From NCBI RefSeq assembly GCF_003473485.1, contig NC_053042.1, forward strand, positions 42,002,762 through 42,066,761: a stretch of DNA of 64,000 bases, read 5' to 3'. Below, one piece after another: positions 36,323-47,739 of the stretch. Source of the DNA: Medicago truncatula (lineage: Eukaryota > Streptophyta > Magnoliopsida > Fabales > Fabaceae). The translations under genes and the position numbers were made by a program. Under the pieces are notes generated by a model. That model searched no databases, had not been told where the DNA came from, and saw nothing but the letters and a program-made list of their open reading frames with translations. Numbering within the stretch: the first letter of the stretch is position 1; each line of letters starts with the position of its first letter.

Positions 36323-36766
36323 TTTTAAGAATTATTCTGACGAAATAATAATTTAATCATGTACTTTATCATGCATGTTAACTAAGAAATTGGCAGGCTG
36401 TCACAACAACTACGTTTGATTGTACCACTTACGTACCACGGATGTATGACCGACAAAGCATGTTCTTTCACAGGACAATGAGACTTTGAACCATATTGGA
36501 GAATTAAACACTATATTCTATATATCAAATTTGCATCCATCGTAGTATATTTTGGATGGGTCGAGTCTTGTTCACATTTCCATGCCTGTGTTTATTTTTT
36601 TTATCTTTTTTTGGTCAAGGCCAGTGTTTATTTAATGCGAGTATATCACACAATAATTATTTCTATAATAAGAGAAGAATAAGTTTTCAGTCAACATCAC
36701 GTTATTTATTCGACAATTTGAATTTGAGGTAGCTTTTTCTATGGACTAAACATCCTCAACTAGAGT

Positions 36767-36774
36767 TATAAATA
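36767..36774 (+). promoter_or_regulatory. Expansin TATA box
   Basis: TATAAATA lies 54 bp upstream of the ATG at 36,821, a suitable distance for a short leader. Confidence 0.6.
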
Positions 36775-36820
36775 CCCACATGAGGTATAATCTTAAACAC
36801 AAAAGTAAGAAAGTTTGACA

Positions 36821-38033
36821 ATGGAAAGGGCAAGTTTCATTGGTGCAGTAGTACTAGTAGTGCTTGTGGGGTTGTTCACCTCAGAAGTAAGAGTAGAATC
36901 AGCAGCTTGGCAGAAAGCTCATGCAACTTTCTATGGTGGAAGTGATGCCTCAGGAACTATGGGTAAAAAAATGCAACTACACTTTGTCTTGTGTGTGTTT
37001 TTCTCATTATTTATAAAAAAAAAACTTCCTAACCTGCTATATTCATGCTATTGCAATTACGTAGAGCAATTTAATTAGAACCGTGAAAATTAACTTGTTG
37101 AATTTGTCTGTACTTGTAGGGGGTGCATGTGGGTATGGAGACTTGTACAAAGATGGTTATGGAATAAAAACAGCTGCATTGAGTACTGCTTTGTTTAATG
37201 ATGGAAAGTCATGTGGTGGTTGCTATCAGATTGTTTGTGATGCAAGTCAAGTTCCCCAATGGTGCCTCAGGGGAACTTCCATAACAATTACTGCCACTAA
37301 TTTTTGTCCCCCAAACTTTGCTCTTCCTAGTGACAATGGTGGTTGGTGTAATCCTCCTAGACCACATTTTGACATGTCCCAACCTGCTTTTCAAATGATC
37401 GCCAAATATAAGGCTGGGATTGTTCCAATCCTTTACAGAAAGTATGTTATACTTGTGTTTACTGTCTTATTTTTCAATTTATTTTTTTCTTATTAGGAAT
37501 CGAGTTCGGTACTCTGGAGTTTACAACACTCGCACACTTTGTGCATTATTAACCATTTGTTCTAAAAAAATCTGTCTATTCTAAGAAAAATCTTTTTTTT
37601 ACTTACATGTAGTACAGTTTTCCATCAAATTTTCTCCGGAAAAACCATTTAGAAAGTTAAAACTTGTTAAAGTGATTAAGCTAGCTACCTAATGTTGCTG
37701 AATGTTGTATTGAATCTATACAGAGTTGAGTGCAAAAAAAGTGGAGGCATAAGATTTAAAATCAATGGAAGAGACTATTTTGAACTAGTGCTTATAAGCA
37801 ATGTAGGGGGAGCAGGTGATATCTCCAAAGTTTGGATCAAAGGGTCTAAAATGAGAAACTGGGAATCTATGTCAAGAAATTGGGGTGCTAACTGGCAAAG
37901 CTTAAGCTATCTAAATGGTCAGAGTCTGTCCTTCAGAGTCCAACTCAGTAATGGAAAGACTCTCACGGCTGTTAATGTGGTACCCTCTAGTTGGAGATTT
38001 GGTCAGTCTTTCATCAGCAAGGTTCAGTTCTGA
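36821..38033 (+). CDS. Alpha-expansin
   Basis: Expansins loosen plant cell walls without hydrolysis. Three exons (36821-36962, 37120-37441 and 37724-38033) join in phase with GT-AG introns and give 257 residues, the normal alpha-expansin length. Residues 1-28 form a signal peptide. Domain 1, related to GH45, holds [10 protein letters not shown] (48-57), the cysteines of CGGCYQIVC and WCL, TNFCPPN, the alpha-type GWCNPP (122-127) and the HFD motif (130-132). Domain 2, a CBM63-type wall-binding domain, has [27 protein letters not shown] and the conserved tryptophans in [25 protein letters not shown] see no broken motif, so it should be functional. The ATG was chosen because it directly begins the signal peptide; the two codons before it are TTG ACA. 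A decayed sister copy lies at 12.4 kb. Confidence 0.95.
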
Positions 38034-39296
38034 TTGAAAGGATACTCATAAATATTACTCAATATACATTAGTCTTCACTTCATCCTTTTACAAATATAC
38101 ATCCATGTCAATTTACTGACTTGTCTTCACTTCACTTCATCCTATTATATTAGTGAATCTCTCTATTTTCATCATCAAAGTTGAAATAATCAGACAATTT
38201 AATTTAATGAACATTAATTAATTTAGTCTCTCTACTAAAACATCTTTTTACGACCATTGATGTATCATCACATACATAAAATGTTTAAAATTAGGATTTA
38301 AAATTAAAAAATTGATTAACATTCTTAAATTTAAAGAACTAATTGTGATTTCGTAAGACAAATTGTCATTTCAATGCCTTCCAAATTCAAGGATGAAGTC
38401 CACATAAACATGTGCAACTTTTTTCCCTCCGTATAAAACGAATTTAGGCAAATATGTAAGCCAACAAATGAAGCTAGCCCCTTAGAAGTTTTTTTCATCC
38501 CGAGTGCATTTTGGATTGTGAAGCATTGTAGTATACAGTTTAAAGTTGTTTTTGTTTTATGTAAAGTCCTATTTAGAATGGAAGAGCGATATAGGTGCAA
38601 GATATATTTTCATATCAACGCAAGGGAATGTGAAGGAAAAAAAATGTAGAGTATATGTAAGCTGTATCTAAAACGCACAACTTATAACCTTTTCCGATTA
38701 ACACGATAATATATTGGTACGAGAATGTTTTTAGTCACGAGGCAAAGCAAATAGCTACCCATATCATGACCATTAAGCTTACATTGAGTGACGAAGCAGA
38801 GCAAATAGCAGCTATTGTGGAAGAAAACAGAAATCTAATGAATTAGTCAATTCAGAATCGTGAATAACAGAGTCAGTCCTAAACAAGCAACTCTTCACTT
38901 GCAAAAACATTCTGGAAATATCATTACAGTATAATATTTGAAGTTCGCCTAACAAAGCCCCCGATCCTATTTAGCCATTACCAGAAGTTCATACAATATC
39001 ATCTTACAGGCTAACAGCAAGTTATTGATGACCAAACAAAGATGTAATTAACACAATTCTGTTGCCTCAGTATTGGCCACAGCATACCAGACACTGCTCG
39101 GCTATGCTTTGGCTGAATTGATACATTCTTGGTACATCTTCGCAGTTTTCCTCAGAGATTCTTGGTACTTCTTCGCAGTTTTCCTGAGAGAGTCAACAAA
39201 ATATAAAGCACAAGGAGCTGCATGTTCTGCTTCTCTTTTTTAAATAACGATCTTGCACAGATTAATGTAACATATGGCACTAACATCACATTTATG
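38034..39296. other. Intergenic and converging 3' UTRs
   Basis: Holds the expansin 3' UTR and, at the right, the 3' UTR of the minus-strand HCA59 gene (from about 38,930). No other gene was recognised. Confidence 0.5.
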
Positions 39297-42200
39297 CTAA
39301 CGCCGAACACGGTGACGTTCTCGTTTCTTGAAACGCTCTAACATGAATTGGTCTGTTGCAGCCTGCCTCTGTACTGCTCCAGGAGCATCACTGCTGGACT
39401 CGTTTTGTTTGGATGCAGAATTATCATCCTGTTGACTTCTATCTTTGTACAACTCAGGATGTTCTGCAAATTGGTTACATTTTTTGTCAGTAATAGGAAT
39501 GGTTTAAAACAAAAGCAAAAGAAATCAAAAGTCGTTTATTTATGAGGCAAATGGGGTAAGATAAATTCATTGATAACTAAATCAAGGCTAAATCAAAACT
39601 CAATTTATCAAAACACTACGAAGGTGTTCATTCCGTTAAACAACAGTTGAGCTATTCTAATTATATAAATTAACATTAGTTGAAAAGGAAAGAAAAAAAA
39701 AAGACAAGGCACGTCCAAATTATTGTGTTTCGTGGGCTAATATTCTGTAAGAGTAAACAGACACTTTAGTCCCTAAAAGTGACTCGATGTCATACTACTC
39801 ATCGTAAGAAAAGAAACATTTAAAACTCTACAAATGTAACTTCCGTTAGTCATTTTCAACCCTTCCATCAAATGCCTTTCATTTTTCTGTTTGTTTAGGC
39901 TTCAATATTTTTTTTACACATTACTCGCTCATATGGCATTTTTTTCATTCAAAATTGAAATCCACTCAGGACCAAACTGCAAGTTAATTAAAACATATAG
40001 GACACACACATAGACCAGCTAAGTTAACCTGCTTATGAGCTATGATACACTTGTAAGTGTCACCATCACCACTACCGATTTATGTTTCTCAAATTGCTGG
40101 TGCTATCTTGTTACGAGTATGATTGCTTGCTATGCTCCCCCTGTTTCATACAACTTTATCAATCTTATTCGCCTATTATAGCTCCTACTTTTTTTTTTTT
40201 TGGTACAAAAGAGGGCTCTCAGAGCCCAAAGGAAAGAAAACTAAGAAATTAAACGGACGTTCCTAGGCATGCAAGCCCCGGAAATATCATCAAACAAAAG
40301 ACTCTGAAGCTCACTAGGAGGAGTCTCCAGAATATGAAAATCTTCCTACTTTATTATGGGTGTATTCGGTTAACAGTTTAATAAGGCGTATTTAGTAAAC
40401 TATTTTACGGTGTTTAACTAGTTAAGCATTTTATCATAAGCTATTGTGGAGAACTCCATGTGTATGTATAGATGGATTAGGTATTTAGGTACAAGACTAA
40501 AAGAAACCCTACTAACTAATGACTAAAAAACCTACTTGAAAATCAAACAAATTACTAAAATACAGTATAACTTAATCAAGAAACAACATGTCAACAATAT
40601 ATGATAATTGATTCCACAATGTATTCTAAAGAATATTGTGTGATATTTGAAATATATCCTACTAATTATATACACACTTTTGATTGCAAGTAATTTCTTT
40701 GACAAGGTATTTGAAGCTGAAGATATAGATGGTTTTGATCCATCAGGGTTAATTGTCTTGCAGAATGGTTTACATGCCAAGTCTTAGCCTAAGTTGTTTA
40801 AGCTCTAGTTCAAGTTAAATGATTGATCATGTCTAAACAAGGATACCTTAATGTAATGTCGGATATGGGATATTGAATTTAATTGTGACACCGTTATTGA
40901 TGATTGAACTCATAATTTGTAGGACGGTGTTGGTCTGTCAGCCCAAAACTTTGAAGGAAGAGACAAATAGATATAGATTAGATTGAGTTGATCTGTCTGA
41001 GTGTCAACGAGTAAAAGTGTAAAACATCAGCCTTCCCGGAGAGGACGGAACCAGAAAAAAATGTCGAGGGTGGCGAAAAAAAATGAAAATTATTACACTA
41101 TTATTATACTATAAAATTAGTGTAATCATTACTTGATCAAGTGTAACAACTTATATTTTCAAGATAAAGCTTCTATATATGGATTCCTTAACCAATGCCC
41201 TTGGGCATTGGTTAGCAACACCCTATATATAAAATGATACTCTTACACTACTGTTATCATACTATTATCAAGCGTGTGAATACGATATTATTTTAAAAAG
41301 GTGCCTTGGATGATTACTTTTATACTAATTCTTTGTTTTGATATTGCTTACACAAGGGTGGCGAGTGCTATTATAACATAGAGGGGTAATTAGTTCGACA
41401 TGGTTGTGGGGATGTCGACCTCCCCTTTTGCAATGTACTTAGTTCCATCCCTGCTTCCAGTTTTGAACAAGAATTATGTTTTAATAACTTTCAGCTTGGT
41501 CCTTGCTAGAGTGGGTTTCAATTTTGAATGAGAAAAATGACATGTAACCATGTGATGTATAAAAAAATTGCCATTTCAGACAAAGCAAATGGAAAATTGA
41601 AAGGCAATTGACGGAAGGGACGAAAATGACTAATGGAATTACATTTAGGGAGTTTTAGATGTTTTCCTTTCTTACAGGGAGCAGAATGACACCACATGTC
41701 ACTTTTAGGGGCTTAAGTGAAGGTTCTACTCATTTCATAAAGAATATAAATGAGGTAAAAGTAAATATACATATGTAATTTATAATGAAAGAATCAGGGA
41801 AAATGATACCTCTTCTAAGTTTTTCAGCATAATCCCTGCCACGCTGGAAATAATCAGCACTGTAACTTGATGGAATGCTGAAATCTGACTTTGCTCGACC
41901 CACCATAAGCCTCTTTTCCTGCAGAAGCTTTTTGGCAGCCTCGGTTTCTTCAATATTTTTCAATTTATATCTGCAAACACAGAAACCCATTAAGACACCA
42001 CTGATTTTTCTTGCTCAAAAAATTCATACTTTAAACAAAGACCACAAAGTACCAGCATCATAAAAGAAAGAGAAACCACTACACTTAAAAAAGAAAGATA
42101 GAAACCAATTGCAAGATGAATCATCTAGATTATATCATTGAGATTGAGAAAAATATTTTTCAACCGAAAGGCTAAACTTGTTTCTTTTCTAGTTGCTTTT

Positions 42201-43662
42201 TTCTAACTACAGGCACTCAGTAACCATACAGATAAACTTATCACCCCAATTAGATAGACATTGACAAAAACTAACTTGAAAGCAAAATATGAAGAAAAAA
42301 ATTGCTAGATTACTAAATGCTTCTTAAACAAACAAATCTAACAGGAACTTTGTCCATGGGAATAAGTATGAGAAAGCATACTCTATTGGAAGCTGAATCT
42401 CAGCAATACCAGTTGTCCATTGTGTAGAGCTTTCTTCTGAATTTCTCTTTTTTACCTGACAAGGCATAAGATTTACATTTAGAGTTCATTCTGATAAATT
42501 TCTGAAAAACCACTTATAAATAGAGAAATATTACCAAAAAAAAAATTCTAATTATAACTCTAAGTTTTTTAACAATAGCTTCTGAACAAGTTGGAATTAG
42601 CTTTTGCATATCATTTTTTTCAATTGAGAAAGCCTATTCAAATTGACTTATTTAACCTTATATACTGGCATGAACACTTGTGAGACTGCTTGGGAGAGCT
42701 TATGAAAACAGCTTATGACATGTTCATAAGTTGTTTTCAGCTTGTTTTCCTAAGCTCTTCAAATTAGCTTACAAAAAAACAATTTATAGCTTATACGAAA
42801 ATAATTTAACTTTTATTTTATCTTTTGTTGTAGAAATATCTTATAGCACGATAAGTGCTTATGCAATAAGCTGCAAATTTAACTATTTACCCGGGTCAAA
42901 CTCCTATAATTCAGATGTTAATCTAAACTACAAATAATATTACCAGCTGCTAGAAACTAAAAATAAACATAGAACAGAAAAATTGTAACCATTGTAAAAG
43001 GGAAAAAATGACTTACTTTAAGATGGTCAGGGATTGTATATAATTCATCTTCAGCACGTTTCAACTCATTCTCAACTTGATCTTCTTCATCAATATTCCT
43101 ACCTCTCTTCTTCGCCAATTCCTGCTCAATATACTTAACCCTGTTCATTCATTCATTCATATATCAATATCCATTCAAAATCAACAACTTCAAAGAAAAA
43201 AAACTGAAATTCAATAAACACATACATATTGGGATCTTCATCCATAACAGCAGTCTCTTGAGCAAAAGTATCTTGAAGTACAAGATCATCCTTATCACCG
43301 CCATCGCCGCCGGCGTCATTCTTATCAACGGCTTTAGAAGCTAAACCGCTGGAAATTCCAGGCTGAGATTGCTGCAGAGTGAGGGTTGCAGGGATTCCTG
43401 ATTTTCTTTCTCGTTGTTTCTGGAGAAGCTTGATTTCTTCCAATGCCAATCTGTTACACGTTAATTTGATTAATTATTGGTGATAATGAAAACCTAATAT
43501 AAAAAAATTTAAGTGAAAAAAATAAAAAGAAAGAAACCTTCTTTCGCTTTCGTCATCGGAATCGTTGTTTTGTTGAGATTGTGGAGGTTGGTCGTGTTCT
43601 TCAGTTGGAGTTCTCTTTCGGTAGTTTTTCCTTCGCGGCTTCTCTTCTTTCGAATTTTCCAT
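39297..43662 (-). CDS. CSU2: HCA59/C9orf78-family protein, CSU2-like
   Basis: Homologue of human C9orf78 (hepatocellular carcinoma-associated antigen 59) and Arabidopsis CSU2 (COP1 SUPPRESSOR 2). The human protein is spliceosome-associated; the plant protein acts in COP1-related light signalling and splicing. Six exons with GT-AG introns join in phase: 43662-43538, 43450-43226, 43140-43017, 42455-42382, 41970-41810 and 39463-39297, giving 291 residues. The N-terminus is basic (KPRRKNYRKR), then EEIKLLQKQRERKSGIP, the family-typical PNMVKYIEQELAKKRG, IAEIQLPIEYKLKNIEETE, and SSYSADYFQRGRDYAEKLRR. It ends DQFMLERFKKRERHRVRR, like the usual family C-terminus. Coiled-coil potential is high. Intron 5 (2.3 kb) holds a small LINE tail and other repeats. 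No coding defect was seen. The symbol is by similarity. Confidence 0.88.
40192..40343 (-). mobile_element. Very short LINE 3' tail in an intron
   Basis: The minus strand ends a LINE ORF2 (PPSELQSLLFDDISGACMPR), then a short 3' UTR and an A tail (T-run from 40,189). A 9-bp duplication, TCCTACTTT, flanks it (40,183-40,191 and 40,344-40,352). Only about 150 bp was inserted, inside intron 5 of the HCA59 gene. Confidence 0.7.
41030..41460. mobile_element. Probable non-autonomous element around a hairpin
   Basis: GAGGACGGAACCAG near 41,041 and TTAGTTCCATCCCTGC near 41,440 look like degraded inverted termini of a hAT-like repeat. A near-perfect hairpin (TAACCAATGCCC / GGGCATTGGTTA, 41,189-41,214) sits inside. 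Weakly supported. Confidence 0.3.
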
Positions 43663-43853
43663 TGTTCTTTTTTGTTCCTCTTCTTGGTTCTAGCTCTAAC
43701 TCAACATATGCTGAATATTTTTATTTTTATTTTTTTTTTGGCTTAACATAGCCTTATCTTTTTTTTTTTTTTTTTAATCTTTTTTTTTTTTTTTTTTAAG
43801 TTCAGTTTTAAAGATGAGCATTTATTTTTGGATGCACTCTTTAAGCATACTAA

Positions 43854-44684
43854 GGCTCCGTTTGCATTGACTTATTTTGAATTTATGTGAACTTATCTAC
43901 TCACATAAACCTTTTTAAAGGTGTTTGGATAAATAAATAAAAACAGTTTATCATAGTTTCATAAGCTGCTTATGTGCCTAAATTTTCAGCTTATCCTCCG
44001 GCTTAAGAATGAGCTTATGAATTTATGTAACCTCCTTCGATTCTCTCTAGATCCACTTTTTCAAAACATATATTTTAATTATAACTTTTTTTGAAGGAAT
44101 ATTTTAATTATAATGTTAGTTATCTTTTGTGGTGCATGAGTAACAAAATTGCTATATACTTATCTTACTAATGTAACACATCTAACTAAGATTTATTTTT
44201 TTTTAAGGAAGATTTTTGTTACGTAACAAAATGAAACTGAATAAAAAAAACAAACTTAACTTGTCTTTTTTTTTTGCAACAAATTGTACACTAATATCTA
44301 TATATATGATAAGTTTATTTACACTTCTAATGTTAATTTTGTCTTATATGAATATTGATATTTTTTTTAAGGACAAATATTGATTATATTATATATATAA
44401 TTATAATTAATATATTATAATATTGTTTTTTTACACCTTGATTAATTTCATCAAAAAAAAAATTTGATAATTATGGTTCAATTCTTTGATTTTTTGTTAA
44501 ATTAAAAATATTTAAAATTTCGATAATTGCTTATATAATGTTACATCCAAACACTTCAATTTATGTAAGTACTTTTATCCAAACATAAATAACTTATCAA
44601 GTATAAGAGCTTATGATGTAAGCTCTAATGTTATAAACCCTAATGCTATAAGCATCTATATAAGATGTTTATCCAAACGGGGCC
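43854..44684. mobile_element. Tourist/Harbinger-type element, 831 bp
   Basis: The ends GGCTCCGTTTGCAT and ATCCAAACGGGGCC are inverted repeats of the PIF/Harbinger (Tourist) kind. A 3-bp TAA duplication flanks it (43,851-43,853 and 44,685-44,687). There is no transposase frame. It lies under 200 bp upstream of the HCA59 start codon. Degraded relatives rich in AGCTTAT lie at 32,040-32,215, 42,620-42,900 and 61,612-61,832. Confidence 0.75.
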
Positions 44685-44929
44685 TAAATTAATTATTCTT
44701 TAAAAATGTAAAAGTTTTTAATTTTTAATGCACTGATTACACAAACTTTTATAAAAAGTTATCATTTAAAGTCCTTAACAAGTGCCCTAGGCCACTAGTT
44801 AACACTTCCCTTTATTTTTTCTTTGAAATCTCAATTTTTTTTTTAAGATCCGACTAGTTTGAAGGACCGACCGTAGTCGATGTCCACTAAAAGAAGCTCA
44901 ATTAAAGGCAAAAGAAAATCATGTATAAA

Positions 44930-45050
44930 CCTACTCAACGTGTGAGTTGTTAACACGTAAAGGATTCGAGCATGTGACTTTGAGAGTATTACAGTTTGAC
45001 GTCTCATTTCTACACCATCATGTCAACCCATGAACATTAGAAAAAGACAT
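44930..45050 (-). mobile_element. SINE-like relic
   Basis: On the minus strand ATGATGGTGTAGAAATGAG resembles a tRNA A box, followed by GTCACATGCTCGAATCC, close to a B box. A fragment with the same B-box region (GTCACATGTTCGAATCC) lies at 49,186-49,225. Confidence 0.45.
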
Positions 45051-45446
45051 TCTTTTATGCAGTCATCGACCAATAAAAGTTGTAAAGAGAAAGGGGGTTG
45101 GACATTTCTATAAAATCAAATACCTCGTTGGAAACTAAATTAGTGAGATTATTGACACGATGAGTTGACGAATTTTGTGATACCAATTAGCTCGATCAAA
45201 AGAGTCGAGATTTAGAGAGAGTAGATGATTATGAGTCTTTTTGCACTCTGATCATAGAGATGTGAGATAAGAGTGGGAGCGCAAAAAATATTTTGATGTG
45301 CACCACCAAAGCTCATGGTGAAGTAGAGATGTGGGATAAGAGAGGAAGGGCAACACAGTAGTAGGTCAAATAATATTTTTATTAAAAAGGTCTTAACCAA
45401 AAACGTAAAGCAAGAAGATAAAAAAATGCATAATTTTTACTCAATA

Positions 45447-45586
45447 CTTCCTCCAATCACATTTATAAGAAAAAAAATATTTTTTAGGTTACAAAATGTA
45501 TTTAGTCTATATTATAAACCAAATACATTAAGTATTTCAATGAACCTAAAAAATACTTTTTTGCTTATAAATGTGACTGGATGGAG
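45447..45586. mobile_element. Stowaway-type MITE, 140 bp
   Basis: Inverted ends CTTCCTCCAATCACATTTAT and ATAAATGTGACTGGATGGAG, with TA on both sides (45,445-45,446 and 45,587-45,588). The arms continue inward (TATTTTTTAGGTT and AACCTAAAAAATA), so it is nearly palindromic. Confidence 0.85.
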
Positions 45587-45679
45587 TATGTTATAAATAG
45601 GATAAAAACGATATAGATTCGAATGCACTTTGTAAAAACAAGAAGCTTTCATGTATGAAGCCCCTTAAAAAAAATCTAT

Positions 45680-45960
45680 GGGAATTACGCCTCACGGGCC
45701 GTGTGAAGCTTAGCTTGCTTTAGCAGCCACATGATGATTCAAGATTCGTGGTAGGCGTAGGAGTTGGGCGAAGCGGTAGCGAAGCTCAGGTGGTGATGCA
45801 AGTGCGCGGTAAGCGTAGCAGCCCCCTCGGGCGAGATCCAAGTCAGCACCGGCAAAAATCTCTTGATTCCTCGCGGTCCAATTTAGCTTTATAGAAGCAC
45901 CTTTATCTCCGCTTCGCCCAATAGTCAAAGGCATTATAACTACTGTACGCTACCTCCAAA
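45680..45960. other. GC-rich island of possibly organellar origin
   Basis: About 280 bp with GC content clearly above one half lies in DNA that is about 70% AT. A minus-strand frame of 74 codons (45,934-45,710, starting MPLTIGRSGDKGASIKLN) is open, but I recognise no family. Such islands in plant chromosomes are often fragments of mitochondrial or plastid DNA. That origin is a guess here. Confidence 0.4.
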
Positions 45961-46584
45961 ATCAAGATCTACATTCCGGAAAAAGATAAATTATAGGTAC
46001 TAGACTACTTCAAAAAAAAAAATCAGAAAAAATAATTTATTCAATTAATTAAATAATAGAGAATAATTATTAAATTTAATTAATTATTAGGGTTAATATG
46101 TCTTTACCTCCTGTAACTTGGGCGAGTTCCGGTTTACCCCCTGTAAAAAAAAGTTTAGATTTCAACCCTATAAAATAAGATTCTTTGATTTTAACCCCTG
46201 ACTCATGTGACTATGCAGAATTACTGACGTGGCAAGTTGAGTCGCATGCTGACTATGCATATCTCATTATGTGGTGTGCTGACTGCATAATTAATTTTTT
46301 TTACAAAATTAAAAAAATTGTAAAAGTTAAAATAAAATTCAGGATTTTTTTTTTAAGAAAAATATTTTCCAAAATTTATAATTTACGCAAAAATATAATT
46401 CAAAATATTTTAATTTTCCATAAATTTTTAAAATTAATTTCAAAAATTTTGAAATACATATTTCAAAAATTTTATCACGAAAAAAAATTCAAAATATTTT
46501 CGAAAAAGTAGTTTTTTAAATTTTTTAAACAAAAGAAAATCTGGAAAACATATTTATTTTTAAAAATTTGGATACAAATTTATT

Positions 46585-46587
<3 letters not shown>

Positions 46588-46627
<40 letters not shown>
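46588..46627. repeat. (TA)n microsatellite
   Basis: About 20 TA units inside the Mutator-type element. Confidence 0.9.
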
Positions 46628-46629
<2 letters not shown>

Positions 46630-46903
46630 CTCAAAAAATAAAAAATTCCTAAACTTATTGTATTTTGAAACTTTTGAAAAAAATTTAAAAAATCCAAATT
46701 AAATTAAAATTTTAAAAATATTTGAAAAATTAATATAAGCTAATTTTTGAATGTTTTGGTAAATTTTTTTTTTTTTTTCTGAATATTTTTAGTTTTTGAA
46801 AAAAATCCAAATTTTTTCGCTTTTTAAAAAAATTTGATTTTTTTTTCTTATTTTTAAATTTTTGAAAATTAATTTTCAGGTTTTTAAAAAATAAAAATTA
46901 TAC

Positions 46904-47195
46904 TACCTTCATCCTTAATTATAAGACCATTTTGATAATTTTTCTTGTCCCTTTTTATAAGACTATTTTGCTATTTTTAACTACATTAATTATTTTTTAC
47001 ATACACGCCCTTATTTATTATACATCTTTTCATTCAATCAACAATAAATAACATGTTGAAAACATAAACCAACACTCTCAAAGAATAAAATTGTAAAAAC
47101 AATAACAATTACAAACATATTTAATACAAATATTCACTATCTTTAATTTCCATTATTTTTTCAAAAGAGTCCTATAATTAGGGACGGATGTTGTA
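46904..47195. mobile_element. Nested Stowaway-like MITE
   Basis: CTACCTTCATCCTTAATTAT and ATAATTAGGGACGGATGT are degraded inverted ends of a Stowaway-type element lying inside the 1.34-kb element. A 19-bp unit, AGGGACGGATGTTGTAATA, is duplicated in tandem at its right end. Confidence 0.6.
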
Positions 47196-47450
47196 ATAAG
47201 GGACGGATGTTGTAATAATTACACAATGGCATGCCACATTAGTGTCCTTTACACACATGTCAGGTTTTAAAAAAAATGGCCGGATGAGGTCAGCGGATGT
47301 TTTATGAAGAATCTTGTTAAAGGCATGTTTTGCGAAAAATCTTCATATTCTAGGGTTAAAATTTAAACTCTTTATTGACAAAAGTAAACCAAAACTCGCC
47401 TAAATTGTAGGGAATAAAGACATATTAAACCTAATTATTATTTGAAAAAA

Positions 47451-47464
47451 TTGAACTAGAATTG
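47451..47464 (-). terminator. 3' box of the U2 snRNA gene
   Basis: On the minus strand CAATTCTAGTTCAA fits the plant snRNA 3'-end signal CA(N)3-10AGTNNAA. It lies directly after the U2 sequence. Confidence 0.75.
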
Positions 47465-47660
47465 GTGGGGTGCGCCAGGCTTATGTAATAGTGCAACACA
47501 TAAGCGACACATGATAAACCCAGCAGCAAGCTACTGAGGTGGTTTCTCCCCCTCAAAAAAGTAATTTAATATCGTGTGACCCATTGGATCACATATCAGA
47601 TATTAAACTGATAAGAACAGATACTACACTTGATCTTAGCCAAAAGGCCGAGAAAGGTAT
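47465..47660 (-). ncRNA. U2: U2 spliceosomal snRNA
   Basis: U2 snRNA pairs with the intron branch site during splicing. The minus-strand sequence begins ATACCTTTCTCGGCCTTTTG and continues through the conserved 5' half, including the branch-site recognition region GTGTAGTATCTGTTC and the ATCAGTTTAATATCTGAT stem. The next stem is TGTGATCC/GGGTCACA with paired changes, followed by an Sm-like site ACTTTTTTG. The 3' half ends in GCCTGGCGCACCCC. The length is about 196 nt; the exact 3' end is uncertain by a few bases. The Sm site (AC for the more usual AT) and the 3' stem-loops differ from what I recall of Arabidopsis U2. It may therefore be a variant copy, but the full promoter and 3' box argue that it is transcribed. 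Confidence 0.93.
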
Positions 47661-47684
47661 GAGTTGAAATGAAGCCTCGCATCT

Positions 47685-47692
47685 GCTTTTAT
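47685..47692 (-). promoter_or_regulatory. TATA box of the U2 gene
   Basis: TATAAAAG on the minus strand, starting about 32 bp upstream of the U2 5' end. It is separated from the USE by 34 bp, the spacing used by RNA polymerase II snRNA genes in plants. Confidence 0.85.
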
Positions 47693-47726
47693 ATGAACTG
47701 TATACTTAGTTTCTTTCTTCATTACC

Positions 47727-47737
47727 CGATGTGGGAC
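47727..47737 (-). promoter_or_regulatory. Upstream sequence element (USE) of the U2 gene
   Basis: GTCCCACATCG on the minus strand exactly matches the plant snRNA promoter consensus RTCCCACATCG. Confidence 0.9.
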
Positions 47738-47739
47738 TT

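Larger units (their letters stand above)
46090..47431. mobile_element. Mutator-type element, 1,342 bp
   Basis: Inverted ends GGGTTAATATGTCTTTACC and AATAAAGACATATTAAACC extend about 80 bp (GGCGAGTT, GGTTTAC). A perfect 9-bp duplication, TAATTATTA, flanks it (46,081-46,089 and 47,432-47,440). The middle is extremely AT-rich with a TA run, and a smaller element is nested at about 46,904-47,195. No transposase was found. It inserted only ten bases beyond the U2 3' box. Confidence 0.88.
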
